Assembly (NCBI GenBank): GCA_021730835.1
Contig: JAKFYP010000183.1
Span: 1-12,985 of the forward strand
Direction of reading: 5' to 3'
DNA: 12,985 nt
From: Alphaproteobacteria bacterium
GTDB lineage: Bacteria > Pseudomonadota > Alphaproteobacteria > Rickettsiales > UBA998
Shown here: positions 1 through 6,431 of the stretch, in pieces
Layout of the letters: every line of letters begins with the position of its first letter
How positions within the stretch are numbered: position 1 is the stretch's first letter
Position numbers and translations under genes: made by a program
Notes under the pieces: generated by a model
What the model saw: only the letters and a program-made list of their open reading frames with translations
Database searches by the model: none
What the model was told of the DNA's origin: nothing

Positions 1-1111
1 GACCGAGCAATCCCGCTATAGTGAGTTCAGTAAAACCAAGTTCCGCCGCAGTCGCCGCGTAGGTATGGCGCAGGGTGTGAATCGTAATCCCTGTGATTTC
101 CGCTCGCATACAAAGCCTTTCAAGGACACGGGGCAGGCCGATAAAATGGCTATTCCCACGACCAGCAGGAAATACCCAATATCCGGCCTCTTGTTTCTTT
201 CCACCATGCAGAGAATCCAGAAACGCAGCAGCAGCCGCACCGATTGGCCGAAGCTGTGCGCCGCTTTTGGTGTCGCCGAAGCGGATGCACCGGGCATTAA
301 TATCCAACCACTCCCAAGGCAGGGAAAGGATTTCATTGCGGCGGCAACCGGTCAGCAATAAGGCACGGATTGCATCAATGCCGGTCTGGTTCTCCCCTTC
401 ATTTTCAGCTTCACGCATTGCCGCACCCAAGGCTAAGAGTTCGTCTTGGGAGAGAAACCGCTTGTTTTTGCCGTCAGTGAATTTCTGGACACCCCGCGCC
501 GGGTTCTCCGTGATAATTTTTCGCCGTCTGGCAAATTCAAGGATAGTGCCGAGCATCCCTACGGTACGCGCCGCCACACCCCGGCCACCGCTCTGCTTCC
601 CGGATCGGCCAGATTTTTCGCGGGACTTAGCTGTTTTCCCAGCCGCAATATCCGCCTGAAACCTCTCTATGTCTTCAAGGGTGAGGCTTCGCACAGACCG
701 CCGCCCAAGCAGAGGCTTGACGTGGCACTCAATCCGGCTTTTGTCCATCGCCAGTGTGGAAGGCTTAATGCGATAGGCGGCATCTTTCAGATACAGGTCA
801 CAGAGTTCGGCAAGCGTCATCGCATGACGCGCAGCAGTTTTATCGCTGGCCGGGTCACGGCCTTTTTCTACTTCGGCCAGCTTGAGCTTGGCCTCTTTTC
901 TCGCCTCGTCAGGCGTTAGCCTGTCCGCCTTTCCAACCGTCAGCTTACGCAAGCGCCCTTCACGTGTGCGGTACATCACCACCCAACTACGCGAGCCTCC
1001 GGCTTGTATCCGCAAGCCAAAACCTTTCAGGCTGTCATCCCAATAGGTAACATCCTTGCTTTCGGCAGCAGGTTTTATGATATCCACAAAACGCTTGGTA
1101 AGGCGCGGCAT
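1..1111 (-). CDS. Tyrosine recombinase/integrase, P4-type (C-terminus cut by window edge)
   Basis: This gene catalyses site-specific integration and excision of a mobile island. Reading leftward from ATG at 1111, the frame is open for 370 codons to the window edge, so the C-terminus is missing. Residues 1-90 resemble the DUF4102/Arm-DNA-binding domain of P4-like integrases (starts MPRLTKRFVD, with WDDSLKGFGLRI). Residues 97-195 fit the SAM-like core-binding domain. From about 215 the catalytic domain shows Arg257 in TGCRRNEI, Lys282 in DTKSG and His345/Arg348 in HTLRHT. The second His/Trp and the nucleophilic Tyr would lie beyond position 1. The start is supported by GGAGG at 1116-1120, five bases upstream. 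The gene starts 187 bases from a tRNA-Gly 3' fragment, which is the expected attachment site. The visible part has no frameshift or stop, so it was probably functional recently. Family assignment is secure; the identity of the island is not visible. Confidence 0.93.
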   Translation of the reverse strand, partial: MPRLTKRFVDIIKPAAESKDVTYWDDSLKGFGLRIQAGGSRSWVVMYRTREGRLRKLTVGKADRLTPDEARKEAKLKLAEVEKGRDPASDKTAARHAMTLAELCDLYLKDAAYRIKPSTLAMDKSRIECHVKPLLGRRSVRSLTLEDIERFQADIAAGKTAKSREKSGRSGKQSGGRGVAARTVGMLGTILEFARRRKIITENPARGVQKFTDGKNKRFLSQDELLALGAAMREAENEGENQTGIDAIRALLLTGCRRNEILSLPWEWLDINARCIRFGDTKSGAQLRPIGAAAAAFLDSLHGGKKQEAGYWVFPAGRGNSHFIGLPRVLERLCMRAEITGITIHTLRHTYAATAAELGFTELTIAGLLG

Positions 1112-1124
1112 AGAGCCTCCTTTT

Positions 1125-1193
1125 GTTACCTAAAATGGCCTGAATCTCGCTCAGGTAACAAATAGGTAACAGCTTAGGGTGAATTCAGGTAAA
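1125..1193. repeat. Phased AGGTAA(C) repeats between integrase and att site
   Basis: The motif AGGTAAC occurs at 1153-1159 and 1164-1170, is close at 1187-1193 (AGGTAAA), and is inverted at 1125-1131 (GTTACCT). The direct copies start 11 and 23 bases apart, about one and two helical turns. The cluster lies between the integrase start and the tRNA-derived core site. Arm-type integrase sites or excisionase sites are expected in this position in elements of this kind. The repeats are seen directly; the binding role is inferred. Confidence 0.4.
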
Positions 1194-1297
1194 TAGAATC
1201 AATGACCAGATAACAGGAGTCACCTTATAATACGCTGAATTATAGGTCAATATCAATTTCCGGTAATTTCAGGAAATCATAAGAAATAAGACTGGAT

Positions 1298-1347
1298 TAA
1301 CCTTGCCAAGGTTGAAGTCGAGAGTTCGAATCTCTTCACCCGCTCCA
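1298..1347 (+). other. Attachment site (att repeat): 3' fragment of tRNA-Gly(GCC)
   Basis: The stretch reads as the 3' part of a tRNA-Gly. The anticodon arm is TAACC (1298-1302), loop TTGCCAA with anticodon GCC (1303-1309), then GGTTG (1310-1314). The variable loop is AAGTC. The T arm is GAGAG-TTCGAAT-CTCTT (1320-1336). The acceptor strand is CACCCGC, followed by discriminator T and CCA (1337-1347). No D arm or 5' acceptor strand precedes it, so it cannot be a working tRNA. Integration at a tRNA 3' end leaves an intact tRNA at one boundary and such a fragment at the other. Because the fragment is on the plus strand, the island lies to its left, in line with the adjacent integrase. Confidence 0.88.
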
Positions 1348-1381
1348 GATTTTCTGATAAATATCAATAAGATAAAAGGAA

Positions 1382-1499
1382 TTTATAGCTGATTGAGTTT
1401 GTGCTTACACACAAACTTTACGCCGCATAGGCGGCGCTCCCGCAGTCGCGGGCGATAGCCGATTTGATTTGTAAGTCACACAAGTAAATCGGCTATAAA
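1382..1499. repeat. Palindromic intergenic element A (four hairpins, imperfect terminal inverted repeats)
   Basis: The ends are inverted copies: ATTTATAGCTGATT at the left, and at the right the complement of ATTTTATAGCCGATTT. Between them are four stem-loops. AGTTTGTG pairs with CACAAACT (1396-1417). CGCCGC pairs with GCGGCG over loop ATAG (1421-1436). CCCGC pairs with GCGGG over loop AGTC (1439-1452). An 11-bp stem, ATAGCCGATTT with AAATCGGCTAT (1455-1496), has further inner pairing. It lies downstream of trmJ (minus strand) and just outside the island boundary, so it may end trmJ transcription. The remaining bases between 1348 and 1587 hold no gene that I can support. Confidence 0.6.
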
Positions 1500-1587
1500 A
1501 TCCCGAAGCCAAGCCAGCTCAAATCCGGGAAAGCATGGGGGAAGCATTATCGCCATTCAAAGCCAGCCTTGGAAATTATCCTGTATC

Positions 1588-2319
1588 TTACTGCCCCGCC
1601 AGTGCGCGGATAATGCCGCGCCAGGTACGCACTTCCTGCCGGGTAAGGCGGCTGCGATGCAGCATGGATTTCAGGCTGCGACGCATGCCATCCTCCTTTT
1701 GCTTCGGGTTAAAATACCCTTTTTCATCAAGCGATTCCGCCAGATGCTCGTAAAACGCTTCGATGTCGCGGGCAGTCGCGGTTTCCGGTTCATCCATCGA
1801 AGCGGGGGAAATCTCCCGCGAGGCCAGCCACCAGTGATAGCACAGAATGACGACGCTCTGGGCGATGTTGAGTGAGGCATTATCGGGATGGGTCGGAATC
1901 GTGGCCACCAGATGGCAGCAGGCAAGGTCATCGTTATGCAGACCGCTGCGTTCCGGCCCGAAGACCAGCGCGGTTTTCTCCGCAAGGGCATAATGGTGAT
2001 TAAGGATAGCGACTGCCTGCGGCGCTTCCTCCGCCGGGATGGTCATCTGGCGTGGACGGGCGCTGCTGGCGAGAGTAAACTGCCGGTCGTCCAGCGCGTC
2101 CTCGAGTGTCTCGAACACGCGGGCTTGTTCGATGATAGTATCGGCGTGGGCGGCCATTTCATGTGCTTTGGGGTTAGGCCAGCCATCCCGGGGAGCGACC
2201 AGCCGCAATTCATGCAGGCCGAAATTCATCATGGCCCGAGCCGCCGCGCCGATATTCTCGCCCATCTGGGGGCGTACCAGCACGATGCAGGGCAGGGTAG
2301 AAGCAGGAGATTCTTCCAT
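1588..2319 (-). CDS. trmJ: tRNA (cytidine/uridine-32-2'-O)-methyltransferase TrmJ
   Basis: This is a SpoU-class (SPOUT) methyltransferase that methylates the ribose 2'-OH at position 32 of tRNA using S-adenosylmethionine. The 243-residue product has the three knot motifs in order: PQMGENIGAAARAMMNFG (17-34, with Asn22 and Arg28), LVFGPERSGLHNDDL (118-132, with Glu123) and IPTHPDNASLNIAQSVVI (141-158). The C-terminal extension GYFNPKQK...RRSLKSMLHR...WRGIIRALAG (201-242) is the one typical of TrmJ, which separates it from TrmL and TrmH. ATG at 2319 was chosen because its first base is the last base of the upstream gene's TAA stop (TAATG), which suggests coupled translation. An in-frame ATG at 2418 lies inside the upstream gene and would add 33 residues with no family likeness. 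Cytoplasmic. Confidence 0.93.
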   Translation of the reverse strand: MEESPASTLPCIVLVRPQMGENIGAAARAMMNFGLHELRLVAPRDGWPNPKAHEMAAHADTIIEQARVFETLEDALDDRQFTLASSARPRQMTIPAEEAPQAVAILNHHYALAEKTALVFGPERSGLHNDDLACCHLVATIPTHPDNASLNIAQSVVILCYHWWLASREISPASMDEPETATARDIEAFYEHLAESLDEKGYFNPKQKEDGMRRSLKSMLHRSRLTRQEVRTWRGIIRALAGQ

Positions 2320-2516
2320 TACGATTTCTTTTTCTTTTTTTCCATGACATAGCGCAGTTTGCGGGTGGCGAGGCGCGAGAGATGCTCCTGCGATGCCGTC
2401 GCATCCCCAACGATGCAAACCTCCGTCATCGTTACCGGGTCAATCGCGCTGACTTTCACCATGCGGCCAGCAGGAACAAATTCGATCAGGATACGATCAT
2501 CGGCGGGATACGGCAT
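2319..2516 (-). CDS. Small DUF6898-like protein upstream of trmJ
   Basis: A 65-residue protein beginning MPYPADDRILIEFVPAGRM, with the conserved-looking core VKVSAIDPVTMTEVCIVG and a C-terminal ATRKLRYVMEKKKKKS. I recall small alphaproteobacterial proteins of this pattern (IEF, VKVSAIDP, TEVSIVGP, RKLEYVL), classed as DUF6898 and sometimes mislabelled serine hydroxymethyltransferase. That match is from memory. No catalytic motif, signal peptide or membrane segment is visible; the basic lysine tail could bind nucleic acid, but this is only a guess. AAGAG lies eight bases before the ATG at 2516. The TAA stop overlaps the trmJ start by one base, so the two genes are almost certainly one transcript. 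Palindromic element D ends 13 bases upstream of its start codon. Confidence 0.8.
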   Translation of the reverse strand: MPYPADDRILIEFVPAGRMVKVSAIDPVTMTEVCIVGDATASQEHLSRLATRKLRYVMEKKKKKS

Positions 2517-2528
2517 GACGGCAACTCT

Positions 2529-2644
2529 TATACCATTTCACGATCAATGACGTATTGATCGTGGTTACGCGCCATGAGGCGTGGCGCACGGTCGCGTTTA
2601 TCAATTCACTTTCTATGATACGCGATAGCAAGTAAATTGGTATG
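2529..2644. repeat. Palindromic intergenic element D (three hairpins, terminal inverted repeats)
   Basis: The outer ends ATACCATTTCAC (2530-2541) and GTAAATTGGTAT (2632-2643) are inverted copies, with 10 of 12 positions matching. Inside are a perfect 10-bp stem CACGATCAAT/ATTGATCGTG with loop GACGT (2539-2563), a 6-bp stem GCGCCA/TGGCGC (2569-2587), and an imperfect 14-bp stem between 2603-2616 and 2625-2638. The right end, read on the minus strand (ATACCAATTTACTTG), resembles the right end of element A (ATAGCCGATTTACTTG). It separates the Amt-chemoreceptor stop from the DUF6898-like gene, so it could end the former and must affect the leader of the latter. Confidence 0.6.
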
Positions 2645-2721
2645 TTCGCTCCCGGGCGTAATATTCCCTTTTCCGGCGGGGCAGGGGGAATCTCCTCGCC
2701 AAAACGTTTTTCCGCCGACTG

Positions 2722-5055
2722 CTATATCTTATACGCCCTGACGACGGTGGCTAGTTCATCGGCGATGGAGGCCAGATCCTGAGAGGTTTTGCGAACCTCC
2801 CCGGCATTCGTTTTATTCTCTTTAGCGGCATCGGTATAGGAACGCACCGCTTCGATGGTGTTATTGGTCTGGGTGGAGGCGTCATTCATGCTTTTCGATA
2901 CTTGCTGAGTGCCGGATGCGACTTCAGCGATGGCAGCAGCCACGGTGTTGGCGCGGCTGGAGGAAGAGGAAACCGAACCGGCGATGCGCTCGACATTGGC
3001 GCTTTGCACGCCCGCTTTGCCGGAAATTCCCTTCACGGCGTCGTCAATCGTGCCGATGATCTTGCTGATATTGGAAAACGTGGTGTTCATGTTACCGGTG
3101 CTGTCCTGCACACCTTTGATCTGGGTGGAAATTTCCCGCGTGGCGGTAGCGGTCTGGGTAGCCAGCGATTTAATCTCATCGGCGACAACCGCGAAGCCGC
3201 GCCCCAACTCTCCGGCGCGGGCCGATTCGATCGAGGCGTTGAGTGCCAGCAGGTTGGTTTCCTCGGCGATGCTGTGGATCAGATCGACAATTCCACCAAT
3301 TTTGCCGGATGTCTCCACCAGATGTGACATGGCCTGCGCCGCTTCGGTAACCAGTTCGCGGGCCTCATGGGCGATATCGGAGGCCTGATCCGATCCCCGT
3401 GCTACCTCGGTGATGGAATGCGCCATCTGGCCGATTGTATCGGAAACCTCGGAAAGCTCTTGCGACATGGTACGCGCATTATCGGCGATTTCACCGACTT
3501 TCTTGGTCATATCCTGTGTTACCCAACTGGCGTTCTCCACCTCCTGAGAAACGGAAATGGTATTGGTCATCAGCACATCCGATTCACCCAGAATATTCTC
3601 GAAATTCCCGGCGAATTTATCGGAAAGCGCGGTCAGCCGGTCGGAGGAGGCGTCCAGCACCCGGGCGTTTTGGCTGATATTGAGCATCAGATACTGGATA
3701 CGCTGGACGAAACGGTTGAATAAATGAGCAATCTCTGCCGATTCATCGCCGGTGGATTCGTCAAGCCGCTGGGTCAGATCGCCCTCGCCGGAGACAATAT
3801 TATGCAGCGCTTCCTGCAACATGCCGGTTCCCATCGTGACGCCGTGCTCGGCCTTATTGAGGCCCATGATTTCATGTTCCGGACTGACCCGCAAACCTAT
3901 CGTCATTTTCAGCAGATGAAAAAAGGCGAAGGATGCGCCAAAGCCCCAGATAAAGCTTAGGCCTACGCCCTGTAACTGGACAAAAAACTGTTCCATCCGC
4001 GTTGCGCCGCCGAAGGTTTCCGTATTGCCAAACAGGCCAACGGATAACGTACCAAGCGTGCCGCAGATGCCGTTGATCGGCACGGCGCAAACCACATCGT
4101 CCAGCTTGAGGACGCGGGCCATGAAGCGGTAGACTATTGAGACCATAATGCCGCTGGCGATGCTCACGATGACGGTGTCCGAGGCGGTGAAGCTGTGGCA
4201 TCCAGCGGCAATGGCGCTCAGCCCGGCGAGCGTGCCGAACAGGCAGCGTTCGGGGCGGAACAGCCCGTCGAGAAACCGCCCGACGATCAGCGAAGTAAAT
4301 CCCGATATGGCTCCGGCTAGCAGCGTATTGGACATGACATGGGCGACATCCTGCGAGGCGGCGTTGGCCAGCGCGCTGTTGAAGGCAAGCGCCCCGACCC
4401 AGATAACCATGACGCCAAAACCTGAGAGCACAATATTGTTGCCGGGGAAACGGTTATTGGAGCCATCGGCGTTGTATTTTCCAAGGCGCGGCCCGATAAC
4501 GATAATACCGGCCAGCGCCGCCCATCCGCCCAGAGCGCATACCACCGTGCCGCCTGCGAAGTCAATGAAGCCGGATGAAAGCAAATAGGAGGTGTTTTCA
4601 TGTACTACTTTGTTACCCCACGCCCAGTGCCCGAACACCGGATAAACGAAACCGGTAATAAACACGGTGGTGAGCATGTAAGATTCAAAGCGGATGCGCT
4701 CGGCCATCGCCCCGGAAATCACCGTCGCGACCATGCTGCAAAACGCGACCTGATAGAGGAAAAACGTATGGTCTATCTCATGAAACGAGAAGTCGGGAGA
4801 CCAGCCGAACCATCCGCCGACGCTTGGGCCGAACATCAGGTTGTAGCCGAACATATAGAAGATGATCGTGGCAACCAGCGTATCGCTCAGGTTTTTCTGC
4901 GCGGTATTGATGGTGTTCTTGGCGCGTACCAGCCCGGCTTCGTATAATAAAAACCCGCCTTTCATCAGGAATACGATTGCCACGGCCACCAGCATCCAGA
5001 CGTGATTGACCATCGCGACAATTTCGGGCGAATAGGTATAAGAACCAATTTGCAT
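2722..5055 (-). CDS. Ammonium-transporter domain fused to a methyl-accepting chemotaxis signalling domain
   Basis: The 777-residue protein has an Amt/MEP domain (about 1-400, polytopic) followed by a HAMP-like linker (about 405-455, with GEGDLTQRLDE) and a coiled-coil chemoreceptor domain (about 455-777) with the tip IAEETNLLALNASIESARAG (596-615). Amt landmarks are IDFAGGTVV (164-172), AMAERIRF (116-123) and GLRVSPEHEIMGL (387-399). By alignment with E. coli AmtB recalled from memory, the gate Phe (105, 225), Trp146 and Asp165 are kept, but the two pore histidines are replaced by Cys173 and Asn328. Conduction is therefore doubtful and ammonium sensing is the better inference. No C-terminal receptor-modification pentapeptide is seen. 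ATG 5055 has AGGAG a few bases upstream. A response regulator is encoded divergently. The fusion is one uninterrupted frame; the ligand and output are inferred. Confidence 0.93.
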   Translation of the reverse strand: MQIGSYTYSPEIVAMVNHVWMLVAVAIVFLMKGGFLLYEAGLVRAKNTINTAQKNLSDTLVATIIFYMFGYNLMFGPSVGGWFGWSPDFSFHEIDHTFFLYQVAFCSMVATVISGAMAERIRFESYMLTTVFITGFVYPVFGHWAWGNKVVHENTSYLLSSGFIDFAGGTVVCALGGWAALAGIIVIGPRLGKYNADGSNNRFPGNNIVLSGFGVMVIWVGALAFNSALANAASQDVAHVMSNTLLAGAISGFTSLIVGRFLDGLFRPERCLFGTLAGLSAIAAGCHSFTASDTVIVSIASGIMVSIVYRFMARVLKLDDVVCAVPINGICGTLGTLSVGLFGNTETFGGATRMEQFFVQLQGVGLSFIWGFGASFAFFHLLKMTIGLRVSPEHEIMGLNKAEHGVTMGTGMLQEALHNIVSGEGDLTQRLDESTGDESAEIAHLFNRFVQRIQYLMLNISQNARVLDASSDRLTALSDKFAGNFENILGESDVLMTNTISVSQEVENASWVTQDMTKKVGEIADNARTMSQELSEVSDTIGQMAHSITEVARGSDQASDIAHEARELVTEAAQAMSHLVETSGKIGGIVDLIHSIAEETNLLALNASIESARAGELGRGFAVVADEIKSLATQTATATREISTQIKGVQDSTGNMNTTFSNISKIIGTIDDAVKGISGKAGVQSANVERIAGSVSSSSSRANTVAAAIAEVASGTQQVSKSMNDASTQTNNTIEAVRSYTDAAKENKTNAGEVRKTSQDLASIADELATVVRAYKI

Positions 5056-5209
5056 ACGTTCTCCTTCCCAAAGTGGCTAAACTATGGGTGATGCAACTCC
5101 CTGTTGCAACGCTAAACGCATATCGCCGGGCCGGAGAAGGAAGAAAATACTTCCCTGTTGTTTCCAAATGAGCCACAATATCCCCTCTTTACTATCAAGG
5201 GAGGTGCTT
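5056..5209. promoter_or_regulatory. Divergent intergenic region between the Amt-chemoreceptor and the response regulator
   Basis: These 154 bases must hold both outward promoters unless transcription reads in from elsewhere. The ribosome site for the leftward gene (AGGAGAACGT before the ATG) and a near-perfect one for the rightward gene (AAGGGAGGT, 5197-5205) lie at the two edges. Two small dyads are visible: TGCAAC-TCCCT-GTTGCA (5092-5108) and GGAAG-AAAATA-CTTCC (5139-5154). Either could be an operator. I could not identify a convincing -35/-10 pair. Confidence 0.4.
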
Positions 5210-5599
5210 GTGGCGATATTGCTGGTGGATGATGATCCGAGTTGTATGGAAATCATGTGCGAGGCGTTGTCTGAGGAGGGTTATACTCTGGTCAAGGCGG
5301 AAAACGGCTTGCAGGCGCTGGCGCATCTGGGTGAGCGCAAGGATATCGAACTGATCCTGCTGGACCGGATGATGCCGATGATGGATGGCATGTCCCTGAT
5401 CGGTGAAATCGAAAAAAGCCAAAAATTCAAGGACATTCCGATTATTATGCAAACGGCGGCGGGTGCGGAACATCAGGTGATTGAAGGAGCTTCCGCCGGT
5501 GTATATTATTATCTGGTGAAACCTTATGACTATAAGCACCTGCTGGCCGTTGTCCGAAGCGCAATCGGTAGCAATACAGGCAGGAAAAGCGCCTCATGA
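5210..5599 (+). CDS. Single-domain response regulator (CheY-like receiver)
   Basis: A 129-residue stand-alone receiver domain that takes a phosphoryl group from a histidine kinase. It shows the acidic pocket Asp7-Asp9 in LLVDDDP, phospho-acceptor Asp52 in ILLDRMMPMMDG, Thr82 in MQTAA, a Tyr at 101, and Lys104 in LVKPYD. No DNA-binding or enzymatic output domain follows. GTG at 5210 was chosen because AAGGGAGGT lies five bases before it and the receiver fold begins there at once. The in-frame ATG codons at 5084 and 5168 would add unstructured residues. It is divergent from the Amt-chemoreceptor, so it may relay that receptor's signal, although no kinase (CheA) is in the window. Its TGA overlaps the grxB ATG (ATGA), so the two are translationally coupled. 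Confidence 0.9.
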   Translation: MAILLVDDDPSCMEIMCEALSEEGYTLVKAENGLQALAHLGERKDIELILLDRMMPMMDGMSLIGEIEKSQKFKDIPIIMQTAAGAEHQVIEGASAGVYYYLVKPYDYKHLLAVVRSAIGSNTGRKSAS

Positions 5600-6249
5600 A
5601 ACTCTACGTCTATGACCATTGCCCCTATTGCACCAAGGCCAGGATGATTTTCGGGTTCAAGGACTTGCCGTATGAAATGGTCACCCTGCTCAATGACGAT
5701 GTGGAAACGCCCACCCGGATGATTGGCCGGAAAATGGTGCCAATTCTCGAAAAGGATGACGGCACGTTCATGCCCGAAAGTATGGATATCGTCCATGAGA
5801 TTGATGCGGAATTTGGCGGAGCGAAAATCCTTATAGGTGCGGGCGATAATCCGGCGCTACATGCGTGGATGATGGAAGCGAAGGCCTATCTCAACCCGCT
5901 GGCAATGCCGCGTTGGGTCAAAAGCCCGCTGAAGGAATTTGCGACCGAGGGTGCGCGCCGCTATTTCACCGGGAAGAAAGAAGCGATGATCGGCAGTTTC
6001 GAGTCCAATATGGAACGCTCGAAGGAGATGAAAGCACAGGCGACGGAGCATCTCAAACAGCTCGACGGCCTGATTCGCTCGCCCGATGCGGTAAGCGGCA
6101 CGCTCTCCGATGACGATATCCATCTTTATGCCGTGTTGCGCAGCCTTTCGATCGTCAAAGACATTGCCTACCCGGCCAATGTAAAGGCCTACCGCAAGAA
6201 AATGGCGCAAAAATCCTCGGTTTCCTTGCACGACGATATTGCGATCTGA
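5596..6249 (+). CDS. grxB: Glutaredoxin 2 (GrxB family, GST-like fold)
   Basis: A glutathione-dependent thiol-disulfide oxidoreductase of the cytoplasm. The product has 217 residues, close to the usual size of GrxB (about 215). The N-terminal thioredoxin fold carries the redox motif Cys9-Pro-Tyr-Cys12, the cis-proline site MVPIL (Pro49) and the glutathione-binding ESMDI (61-65). The rest is the all-helical GST-like domain, with SVSLHDDIAI at the end. The ATG overlaps the stop of the response regulator gene by ATGA, so it is probably expressed as the second gene of that unit. Why a glutaredoxin should be coupled to a receiver protein is not evident from the sequence. No terminator hairpin follows in 6250-6340. 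Confidence 0.93.
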   Translation: MKLYVYDHCPYCTKARMIFGFKDLPYEMVTLLNDDVETPTRMIGRKMVPILEKDDGTFMPESMDIVHEIDAEFGGAKILIGAGDNPALHAWMMEAKAYLNPLAMPRWVKSPLKEFATEGARRYFTGKKEAMIGSFESNMERSKEMKAQATEHLKQLDGLIRSPDAVSGTLSDDDIHLYAVLRSLSIVKDIAYPANVKAYRKKMAQKSSVSLHDDIAI

Positions 6250-6340
6250 GCGCAATTCAGGGGTGATTATACAGCGGTTTCACAGTGTTATGACTTCCCC
6301 CTGATGGTGGAGCGATGGATCGTGTTAACCGGAAAATTTA

Positions 6341-6369
6341 TTGACTACCCTGTTTTTACAGAATATGTG
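6341..6369 (+). promoter_or_regulatory. Possible sigma-70-type promoter for the RTX-like gene
   Basis: TTGACT (6341-6346) matches five of six -35 consensus bases. A 17-base spacer leads to TATGTG (6364-6369), which is a weak -10. It lies in the only intergenic gap upstream of the calcium-binding protein gene. The weak -10 keeps confidence low. Confidence 0.3.
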
Positions 6370-6431
6370 TGGCTCACGCCGTTTCACAATGGCACGGTTC
6401 ATGTTATAGGGGATATTTAAGGGAGAGAACA

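Noticed and set aside
93..919. Plus-strand open frames of 157 and 188 codons
   Set aside because: They are antisense to the integrase, whose minus-strand frame is continuous, has a good start site and shows all expected motifs.
1298..1347. Functional tRNA-Gly gene
   Set aside because: The D arm and the 5' acceptor strand are absent upstream; only the 3' part is present.
2320..2418. Longer trmJ start at 2418
   Set aside because: It lies within the DUF6898-like coding region and adds 33 residues unlike any TrmJ N-terminus.
5084..5209. Upstream ATG starts (5084, 5168) for the response regulator
   Set aside because: The receiver fold starts at the GTG at 5210, which has a near-perfect ribosome site; the added residues have no family likeness.
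6369..6431. Upstream ATG for the RTX-like protein
   Set aside because: It has no ribosome site; the ATG at 6432 has AAGGGAGAG at proper spacing and begins the repeat sequence directly.
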